From positions 1 through 9,809 of the forward strand of contig JAFGKB010000240.1 of NCBI GenBank assembly GCA_016928755.1: 9,809 nucleotides of DNA, given 5' to 3'. The notes under the pieces were generated by a model. It searched no databases and had not been told where the DNA came from. It saw nothing but the letters and a program-made list of their open reading frames with translations. Shown here piece by piece: positions 1-6,596 of the stretch; the first letter of the stretch is position 1; the number at the start of each line of letters is the position of its first letter. Origin of the DNA: Anaerolineae bacterium. Lineage in GTDB: Bacteria; Chloroflexota; Anaerolineae; B4-G1; SLSP01. The translations under genes were made by a program, and so were the position numbers.

Positions 1-689
1 ACGATAGAACCGGCAAGTTTACCCAGTAAATCAACAGCACAATCAGTCGATAGTACATCAAGATGCAATATTGTCGTACTACCAAGAGAGTGCGCCAGTT
101 CTACATCACGTGTGGTTAATAACACAGGGGCATTTGACGGACAAGCTGATTTAAGTATTTGGACAGCCTCAAACCAGGACTCACGTACATCGTCAACTAT
201 TAATAATATCGCTCCATATTCGATAATATGTTTGTGAAAAGCACTGCGCATTATCTCAACGCAAGTATTAATATCAGTCAATTGTCCAATATCCTCATGC
301 AACAAACGCGCCCACGCCCTTAAAATAGGCCAGGGATTCCCTCGAGTAGACGCAAAATCTGCCCAGTAAATACCCCCGGGAAACTTTGCTCTAAACTCAT
401 TAGCAAATTTAAGGGCTAGTGAAGTTTTACCTACGCCCCCCATTCCATACAATGCAACGATCTTAGTTACTTTCTGATTTCCACATAAAAGCTTAAATAA
501 ATTTGATAATTCCTTAGCACGCCCCGTAAAAGATTTCGTCGTAGCAGGTGGAACAGATTTAGCTAAATACCGATCCGCTTTTCCTAATTCACTCTTAATA
601 TTTACAATATTATTACTTCCTATAATATTTCCCATACCCTCTATGGTTATTGTAGGATCAGTAAAACCATTATCGCTTTTTTCTAACAT
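1..689 (-). CDS. STAND-family NB-ARC ATPase, N-terminal part (partial, runs off left edge)
   Basis: This partial gene begins at 689 on the minus strand and stays open for 229 codons to the window edge. The start is supported by AAGGAG (696-701) six bases upstream of the ATG. The NB-ARC core is clear: an FTGRAKEL entry motif (residues 54-61), Walker A GMGGVGKTS (82-90), Walker B ILLIVDDV (161-168), a sensor-like VLLTTRD (189-195), and the start of the following helical segment (LDVLSTDCAVDLL, 210-222). Members of this family are ATP-dependent molecular switches that usually carry C-terminal sensor repeats (TPR or WD40), which here would lie outside the window. The first 50 residues contain no recognisable enzymatic effector; they include a Gly/Asn/Ile-rich stretch (residues 19-31, core GNIIGSNNIVNI) that could be a small beta-strand adaptor. 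Membrane segments are not seen, so it should be cytosolic. It is transcribed divergently from the kinase operon. Family assignment is secure; the biological role (regulator or conflict/defence switch) is not determined. Confidence 0.9.
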   Translation of the reverse strand, partial: MLEKSDNGFTDPTITIEGMGNIIGSNNIVNIKSELGKADRYLAKSVPPATTKSFTGRAKELSNLFKLLCGNQKVTKIVALYGMGGVGKTSLALKFANEFRAKFPGGIYWADFASTRGNPWPILRAWARLLHEDIGQLTDINTCVEIMRSAFHKHIIEYGAILLIVDDVRESWFEAVQILKSACPSNAPVLLTTRDVELAHSLGSTTILHLDVLSTDCAVDLLGKLAGSI

Positions 690-775
690 GACCGGCTCCT
701 TATTACGCTAGATTATTAAAACTAGCTACCTGGAAATAAATAATAGTAGGCAATAAATCGATTTTTATACACTCT

Positions 776-826
776 TACTTAAGAATGAATTGCTGGATCA
801 GTTGTGAGGTGACTATATCTTAAGTA
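776..826. repeat. 9-base inverted repeat TACTTAAGA / TCTTAAGTA, possible operator pair
   Basis: TACTTAAGA at 776-784 is repeated in inverted orientation as TCTTAAGTA at 818-826. Each copy has the palindromic core CTTAAG, and the cores are centred about 41 bases apart, close to four helical turns. The right copy overlaps both -10 elements of the divergent promoters, so a protein binding there could control both genes. No regulator is identified, and a chance AT-rich match is possible. Confidence 0.3.
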
Positions 827-830
827 TAAT
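802..830 (+). promoter_or_regulatory. Sigma70-type promoter for the histidine kinase operon (P1)
   Basis: TTGTGA (802-807), a 17-base spacer and a perfect TATAAT (825-830) lie on the plus strand. The start would fall near 837, leaving a leader of roughly 145 bases before the first kinase gene. The -10 shares bases 825-828 with the -10 of the opposite-strand promoter, so the two polymerases could not occupy the region together. Confidence 0.6.
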
Positions 831-851
831 GAAAATGGCAATAAGAGTCAA
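823..851 (-). promoter_or_regulatory. Sigma70-type promoter for the STAND ATPase gene
   Basis: On the minus strand the sequence reads TTGACT (846-851), a 17-base spacer, then TATACT (823-828). Both hexamers match the housekeeping consensus at five of six positions with ideal spacing. Transcription would start near 816, giving a leader of about 125 bases before the ATG at 689. The -10 element overlaps the -10 of the plus-strand promoter. This is a sequence-based prediction. Confidence 0.65.
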
Positions 852-881
852 AATTTGTAAGTACTAACTTTAATAAATTCT

Positions 882-890
882 TGCTATAAT
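882..890 (+). promoter_or_regulatory. Second candidate promoter for the kinase operon, extended -10 (P2)
   Basis: TGCTATAAT is an extended -10 with a perfect TATAAT hexamer (885-890). No good -35 is seen 16-18 bases upstream, but an extended -10 can compensate for that. The start would be near 897, about 85 bases before the preferred ATG at 982. It may add to or replace P1. Confidence 0.45.
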
Positions 891-981
891 AGGGTTAATT
901 AGACATATACTTATTCCCATATTTGTTAAAAACTCACAGTGCAACCCAACACACTATTATTTAATGAAAGGGCACAGGGGC

Positions 982-3615
982 ATGGATCACAAAACAGAAG
1001 ATGCAGCATATTGCGAATTGGCAATGTTACGAAAGCAAGTCCAACTCTTGGAAACGCGCATCCGTGAATTGGAAGCGCGGCCCTCTATCACTGAAATAGA
1101 AACAGCCCTTAGAATCAGTGAGAGCCGCTATCTGGCCACTATCGACCAGCAAACCGACCTTATCTGCCGTTTCAAGCCAGATGGCACGCTTACTTTTGCT
1201 AACCGTGCCTATTGTCGTTATGTTGGCAAACAGAGAGAACAAATTTTAGATGCCTATACCATCTATGACTTTATTCCCCTTGAAGACCAACCAAAAGTCC
1301 GGGAACACCTGACCTCTTTTCACTATAATAAACCGGTAGCAACCATAGAGCATCGTGTGATAGCTAGAGGGGGAAAAATTCGTTGGGTGCAATGGATTAA
1401 TCGTCCGATTTTTAGCCCGGCAGAAAAGATTATCGGATTTCAATCTGTAGGGCAGGATATTACCGAACGCCGGCAAGTCGAAGAAGCCTTAAAGAAAAAT
1501 GAAGCGAACCTGGCCGCGATTATAGAAAATACCCCCGATGCTATCTGGTCAGTAGATGAGGAATTCCGCATTGTTAAGTTTAACTCTCCGGCAAAACAGA
1601 GATGTAAGATAATTTTCGGGAAAGAGATGCAAAGTGGTATGAGCGTAGCGGATATTGTCCCCCCGGCAAGCCAAAGGCAATGGATAGAACGGTATAAGCG
1701 CGCAATCCAGGGAGACAGTTTTACCCTAGAAGAACAATACACGCTTAATAATCAGACTATCGCTTTTGAGCTTTCTTTTTATCCGATCCTGGATGAATGG
1801 CCCCCTAGAGGTATTGCAGTATTTGCCCATGAGATCACACATCGCAAGGAAGCCCAAGCATTGCTTAGACGACGCGATGCCATACTGGAAGCGATTGCTT
1901 TTGCGGCTGAACACTTCCTTAAGTTCGGTTCGTGGAAGACACAGTTACCCGATGTATTACAACGGTTGGGCATTGCGGCCGATGCCAGTCGGGCTTTTGC
2001 AATGCAGTACCAAGACCGAAATAACTCAACTTTTGCCGTTATCTTGGATGGCTGGGAGACGGTAGATATTATCCCAATTCTAGGTAAGCTTAAGGGTCAA
2101 GGATATGATATACAAAGTGCTGATCTCAGAGTTTGGCAAACGCAGTTAAGTAAAGGCCGTCCGTTGCAAACCCATAGGGATGAATTACCGGAAAGAATAC
2201 AGCAAATCCTAGCGGCCAGAAATACTTTCTCTATCCTGGCCTTGCCGGTTTTTGTAGGAAATGTACTTTGGGGATACTTAGAATTTGACCAATGTATTTA
2301 CAAGCGCGTATGGTCCGAATTAGAAATTGAGGCATTACAAACCGCCGCTAATATTCTAGGCGCGGCAATACTAAGCCAGAAAGCCCTGGCGGATTTGAGA
2401 GCTGAACGCGCTCTTTTAGAAGCAACTGTGGCAGAACGCACTACAGACCTCAGTATGGCCAATGCGGAGTTGGCACGGGCAAACCGGCTAAAAGATGAAT
2501 TCCTGGCCAATATGAGCCATGAACTACGTACACCGCTCAATGCCATCCTGGCTAAAACAGAAATCATTCAAGAAGGTATTTATGGTACCGTCAATGAAAA
2601 GCAATACGCCGCACTCAACACCATAGAGGAGAGCGGCCGGCATCTTTTGGCACTCATTAATGATGTGCTCGACCTAGCCAAAATCGGGGCCGGTAAAGTG
2701 GAGTTAGCTATGGCCCAAGTCTCAGTGCCCGCCCTCAGTGAGTCTAGTTTGCGTATGGTTAAGTTATTAGCGCAGCAAAAACACATCCAAATCCATACCC
2801 ACATAGATAATCGAGTCATGACTCTACAAGGGGATGGCCGACGACTCAAACAAATTTTAGTTAATCTATTGAATAATGCGGTCAAATTTACCCCGGAAGA
2901 TGGTGAAGTGGGTTTAACCATTAAAGGAAACTCTCAGCACGAAATCGTTGAGTTTACTATATGGGACACCGGAATAGGCATTAATCCCCATGATTTGAAG
3001 AAACTCTTCAAACCCTTTATGCAAATTGACGGTGGATTGACCCGTCAACACGAAGGCACCGGGTTAGGGCTGGCCCTGGTTCATCAACTTGTAGAAATGC
3101 ACGGAGGCAGCATAACCGTTGAGAGTACGATTGGTAAAGGAAGCCGGTTTACAGTATCATTACCTTGGATTATGGCCCATCACAATGGACAACAACAAGA
3201 GTTTAGTTCACAGACAGCCCCAGATTCTATACCAGAACTTGTGACGGGAACTATGCCGTTAGTGCTTATTGCAGATGACAACATCTGGACACTGGAAACT
3301 TTAGAGGATTACCTGGAAGCGAAAGGCTTCCAGACAATCCTCACCCACAATGGAAAAGAGGCCGTCCAGCAAGCACAGAAACTACAGCCGGATTTGATTC
3401 TAATGGATATTCAGATGCCGGAGATGGATGGGATTGAGGCCATGCGCAGTATACGCGCGTGTCCGGATTTATCAGATACTCCTATTATTGCCCTGACTGC
3501 CCTGGCTATGCCGGGGGATAAGGAAGAGTGTCTCGAAGCGGGTGCTAATGACTATTTAAGCAAGCCGTTGAGCCTCAAAGCCCTCATCGGCGTGCTAGAG
3601 ACTTATCTAGGATAG
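982..3615 (+). CDS. Cytosolic hybrid histidine kinase, PAS-PAS-GAF-HisKA-HATPase-REC
   Basis: This 877-residue sensor kinase has no membrane segment. Counting from the ATG at 982, it has an N-terminal coiled coil (about 12-34), two PAS domains (about 46-164, ending in QDITERR, and 170-289), a GAF domain (about 296-464), a linking coiled coil, HisKA with the phospho-accepting H513 in SHELRTP, and an HATPase. The HATPase shows an N-box NLLNNA (N632), G1 DTGIGI (D662) and G2 GTGLGL (from 692). The C-terminal receiver carries D765/D766, phospho-acceptor D809 in MDIQMP, T839 and K861, so the phosphotransfer residues are all present. It should autophosphorylate in response to a small molecule, redox or light cue bound by PAS/GAF; the ligand cannot be read. 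An in-frame ATG at 964 would add six residues but has no Shine-Dalgarno, whereas 982 has AAAGGG nine bases upstream. It is the first gene of the operon, and its kinase-receiver cassette is a close copy of that in the next gene. Confidence 0.93.
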   Translation: MDHKTEDAAYCELAMLRKQVQLLETRIRELEARPSITEIETALRISESRYLATIDQQTDLICRFKPDGTLTFANRAYCRYVGKQREQILDAYTIYDFIPLEDQPKVREHLTSFHYNKPVATIEHRVIARGGKIRWVQWINRPIFSPAEKIIGFQSVGQDITERRQVEEALKKNEANLAAIIENTPDAIWSVDEEFRIVKFNSPAKQRCKIIFGKEMQSGMSVADIVPPASQRQWIERYKRAIQGDSFTLEEQYTLNNQTIAFELSFYPILDEWPPRGIAVFAHEITHRKEAQALLRRRDAILEAIAFAAEHFLKFGSWKTQLPDVLQRLGIAADASRAFAMQYQDRNNSTFAVILDGWETVDIIPILGKLKGQGYDIQSADLRVWQTQLSKGRPLQTHRDELPERIQQILAARNTFSILALPVFVGNVLWGYLEFDQCIYKRVWSELEIEALQTAANILGAAILSQKALADLRAERALLEATVAERTTDLSMANAELARANRLKDEFLANMSHELRTPLNAILAKTEIIQEGIYGTVNEKQYAALNTIEESGRHLLALINDVLDLAKIGAGKVELAMAQVSVPALSESSLRMVKLLAQQKHIQIHTHIDNRVMTLQGDGRRLKQILVNLLNNAVKFTPEDGEVGLTIKGNSQHEIVEFTIWDTGIGINPHDLKKLFKPFMQIDGGLTRQHEGTGLGLALVHQLVEMHGGSITVESTIGKGSRFTVSLPWIMAHHNGQQQEFSSQTAPDSIPELVTGTMPLVLIADDNIWTLETLEDYLEAKGFQTILTHNGKEAVQQAQKLQPDLILMDIQMPEMDGIEAMRSIRACPDLSDTPIIALTALAMPGDKEECLEAGANDYLSKPLSLKALIGVLETYLG

Positions 3616-3630
3616 ACGATAACGTATTTT

Positions 3631-6528
3631 ATGAATAATAAATTTGTAGCACATAGCCCAAAAATCCAGCGCCGGCGAAATGTATATGTGATAACTATCG
3701 GGATCCTTGTCCTTGGTCTGGTCCTATATTTGAATGGCACACCCCAGATACTAACAGCGGGACGACCACCACAGCCAGGGGATAAGACGATCACGGTTAT
3801 TGCGGATTATAATTATCCCCCCTATGAGTTTATGAATGAGAATGGCAAGGCTGCCGGCTACAATGTAGATCTGCTTAAAGCTATCGCGGAAGAGCTAAAT
3901 GTAAATATCCAGATCAATGTAGCCCCGTGGACACAGGCACGCGCGGCTTTTGAAAATGGCGAAACCGACGTACTGAATATGTTCTATTCAGAAGAACGGG
4001 ATAAGGAATTTGATTTTTCCAGCCCCTATATAGTTGTTTATCACGCTATCTTTGTGCGTACAGAAGAAACAGCTATCGAGGGACTGAAGGATTTAAAGGG
4101 CAAACAAGTTATCGTGCAGGAAGGTGATATTATGCACGATTACGCACTAGAGAATGACCTAGACGCGGAGTTGATTACCGTTGAGTCTCCAGAAGATGCC
4201 CTCAGATTACTGTCTCTGGGAAAATATGACTGTGCTTTACTGATTTACCAACAAGGTCTTTATTTAAAAGACCGGTTACAACTTATAAACATTACCACAG
4301 CCGGGGAACTGTTCTATGCTACTCAATATGCTTTTGCTGTTCACGAGGGGGACACCACAACCCTCGAACTCCTAAACAAAGGTTTAAGTATCCTGAAAGC
4401 CAACGGGCGTTATAACGAAATCTACGATCAATGGTTTGGTGTGGCCCGTAGTTTAAGCATCATTACCTTCCGCCGTTATCTGCTCTTGGCAATCATGCCC
4501 ATAGTGTTTTTACTAATAGGTTTTGGCTATTGGACCTGGTCCTTGACCCGCAGAATCCAACAGCTTACCTATGACTTCGACCATCAAGACCAGAATCGCC
4601 AACGCACCGTGGTAGCGATGAAATGGCAGCTTATATGGGTTCCTACGACGATGCTGTTTGTGGGCTTGATGGTAGTAATATGGCTGAATGAAATACTGGA
4701 TATACCCAATTTATTATTAGGTGCCCCTCCTTCTCCCATAAATTTACGGGAAGCAATTTTTGAAAGCCTTACCATTATAATTATTGCCGGTGTATCGTTG
4801 TCACGGCTGATTCAAGGTATTAATGAGCGTAAAGACGCCGAAGAAGAATTAAGTAATTACCGTGACCACCTAGAGGAATTAGTAGAACAGCGCACGGTAG
4901 CATTAAGGGAAAGCCAGAAACGTCTCGAACTAGCTTTGCAGGGTGCGGATTTAGCCTTGTGGGATTGGAATGTTCAAACCGGAGAGCTGCAATTCAACCA
5001 ACGTTGGGCCAGTATGCTTGGTTATGCATCTGACGAGGTCCCGAAGGATATTAATAAGTGGCAACAACTTGTACATCCAGAAGATATAGCCGATATTATA
5101 GATCTGCTCTCCGCACATTTGAAAGGAAATAATCCCCTTTATGATAATGAATATCGCCTTAGGACCAAAGACGGCCGCTGGAAATGGATATTGGACCGGG
5201 GAAAGATTATTGAGCGAGATGGATCTGGCATTCCACTGCGGATGGCCGGGACAAATCTTGATATTAATGACCGCAAACAAGCCAACGAAGCACTTCAAAA
5301 GTCCCGGTCTCATTTAGAGGAGTTACTACAGAGCCATGCAGACGCCAATGCAGAATTAGCCCGTGCCAACCGGTTAAAAGATGAATTCCTGGCCAATATG
5401 AGCCATGAGCTACGGACACCCCTAAGTGCCATCTTGGCAAAAACTGAGATTATGCAAGAAGGGATTTACGGGCCACTCAACAAACAGCAAGTAAACGCTT
5501 TAAGTACAATTAATGAAAGCGGGCAGCACTTGTTATCATTGATTACCGATATTCTAGACCTGGCAAAGATCAATGCCGGAAAAATGGATTTAAACTATGA
5601 ACAGCTTGTAATTCAAGAGGTATGTGATGTCAGTTTACGGATGGTTAAACAACTGGCACGGAAAAAACGTATTAAGATCACCTCTACCTTCGATGCGCGT
5701 GTTGTTACTATGTATGGGGACGCATTGCGCTTAAAACAGATACTTGTCAACCTGTTAAATAATGCTGTTAAATTCACACCTGAAGGTGGCGAAATCGGGT
5801 TAGAAATTATCGGGGATATAGAACAAGAGACCGTATATTTTACGGTCTGGGATACTGGTATTGGCATCGCACCGGAGAAGCGCGAGCTTTTATTCAGACC
5901 TTTTGTACAAATTGATGGCAGCTTAACCCGGAAGCATGAGGGCACCGGTTTAGGATTGGCACTGGTCTACCAACTTGTAAACCAACAAAATGGCAGCATC
6001 ACAGTTGAGAGTACGGTAGGTGTTGGTAGCCGGTTCATTGTTGCGCTTCCCTGGCAAACTTCCCCAATAGAAAGTCCTACAGCGATAACAGTCCCTGAAT
6101 TAGAAACAGAGCGGATGCCCATGAGTGATATAAAACCGGAAAAGGTTAAAGCGACGATTCTACTGGCAGAGGATAATGAATGGGTATCAGAGGCCATTGC
6201 AGATTACCTTCCTACCCAAGGGTACGGAGTGGTAATCGCCCGCAATGGCCAGGAAGCCTTAGAAATGGCCGCGCAGTATGACCCAAACTTAATCTTAATG
6301 GATATTCAGATGCCAGAGATGAACGGAATGGAGGCCATACAACACTTAAGAGCGCAGGCTAAATTTTCCCATACGCCCATTATCGCTCTAACGGCCTTGG
6401 TTATGCCGGGAGATGCAGAACAATGTTTAGCCGCCGGAGCTAATAGTTACCTGAGTAAACCGGTGAGTCTAAAAGATTTGGTATTACACATTGATGAAAT
6501 GCTGAATCACAAACCGGCAATAAATTGA
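3631..6528 (+). CDS. Membrane hybrid histidine kinase with periplasmic solute-binding sensor (BvgS-like), SBP3-TM-PAS-HisKA-HATPase-REC
   Basis: This 965-residue hybrid kinase starts with a membrane segment (about 18-36), followed by an extracytoplasmic family 3 solute-binding domain (about 52-270). Its hallmarks are NYPPYEF (61-67), GYNVDLLKAIAEEL, SEERDKEFDFSSPY (R123) and IYDQWFG at the end. Three more hydrophobic helices follow (about 283-305, 334-353, 375-394), then a signalling coiled coil (about 397-430) and a PAS domain (about 431-549). HisKA has H592 in SHELRTP. The HATPase has N711, D741 (DTGIGI) and G771 (GTGLGL); the receiver has E847/D848, D891, T921 and K943. Kinase and receiver thus look intact. 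By analogy with BvgS-type sensors, ligand binding to the venus-flytrap domain would control the kinase. BvgS-type proteins usually have one helix between the sensor and the cytoplasm; the extra hairpin is unusual. The ATG lies 15 bases after the preceding stop with no clear Shine-Dalgarno, which suggests coupled translation. Confidence 0.93.
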   Translation: MNNKFVAHSPKIQRRRNVYVITIGILVLGLVLYLNGTPQILTAGRPPQPGDKTITVIADYNYPPYEFMNENGKAAGYNVDLLKAIAEELNVNIQINVAPWTQARAAFENGETDVLNMFYSEERDKEFDFSSPYIVVYHAIFVRTEETAIEGLKDLKGKQVIVQEGDIMHDYALENDLDAELITVESPEDALRLLSLGKYDCALLIYQQGLYLKDRLQLINITTAGELFYATQYAFAVHEGDTTTLELLNKGLSILKANGRYNEIYDQWFGVARSLSIITFRRYLLLAIMPIVFLLIGFGYWTWSLTRRIQQLTYDFDHQDQNRQRTVVAMKWQLIWVPTTMLFVGLMVVIWLNEILDIPNLLLGAPPSPINLREAIFESLTIIIIAGVSLSRLIQGINERKDAEEELSNYRDHLEELVEQRTVALRESQKRLELALQGADLALWDWNVQTGELQFNQRWASMLGYASDEVPKDINKWQQLVHPEDIADIIDLLSAHLKGNNPLYDNEYRLRTKDGRWKWILDRGKIIERDGSGIPLRMAGTNLDINDRKQANEALQKSRSHLEELLQSHADANAELARANRLKDEFLANMSHELRTPLSAILAKTEIMQEGIYGPLNKQQVNALSTINESGQHLLSLITDILDLAKINAGKMDLNYEQLVIQEVCDVSLRMVKQLARKKRIKITSTFDARVVTMYGDALRLKQILVNLLNNAVKFTPEGGEIGLEIIGDIEQETVYFTVWDTGIGIAPEKRELLFRPFVQIDGSLTRKHEGTGLGLALVYQLVNQQNGSITVESTVGVGSRFIVALPWQTSPIESPTAITVPELETERMPMSDIKPEKVKATILLAEDNEWVSEAIADYLPTQGYGVVIARNGQEALEMAAQYDPNLILMDIQMPEMNGMEAIQHLRAQAKFSHTPIIALTALVMPGDAEQCLAAGANSYLSKPVSLKDLVLHIDEMLNHKPAIN

Positions 6529-6582
6529 AAGTTTCAATGGGCCACATTGGGCATTTAGCTTTCAGTTCTTAATGCACCAGAG

Positions 6583-6587
6583 GGAGG
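6583..6587 (+). promoter_or_regulatory. Strong Shine-Dalgarno that fixes the start of the third kinase at 6597
   Basis: GGAGG sits within a purine run (AGGGAGGAGA, 6581-6590). It is nine bases before the ATG at 6597 but only three before the in-frame TTG at 6591. Spacing and codon preference both favour the ATG. It is the strongest ribosome site in the operon. Confidence 0.75.
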
Positions 6588-6596
6588 AGATTGGCT

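Noticed and set aside
4546..4632. HAMP domain after the second helix of the membrane hybrid kinase
   Set aside because: The segment is only about 28 residues before another membrane helix begins and lacks the HAMP proline and heptad pattern.
6525..6564. Short inverted repeats (TTGAAA-G-TTTCAA and TGAAAG...CTTTCA) after the second kinase gene, considered as a terminator
   Set aside because: The stems are only 6 pairs and AT-rich, with no T-run after them. The next gene's ribosome site follows closely, so they do not look like an intrinsic terminator.
6591..6596. TTG start giving the third kinase two extra residues
   Set aside because: GGAGG lies only three bases from the TTG but nine from the ATG at 6597; the ATG fits better and matches the start of the paralogous fourth kinase.
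6529..6596. Internal promoter before the third kinase
   Set aside because: TTGAAA and TTGGGC hexamers occur but have no acceptable -10 at 16-18 bases, so read-through from upstream is the simpler explanation.
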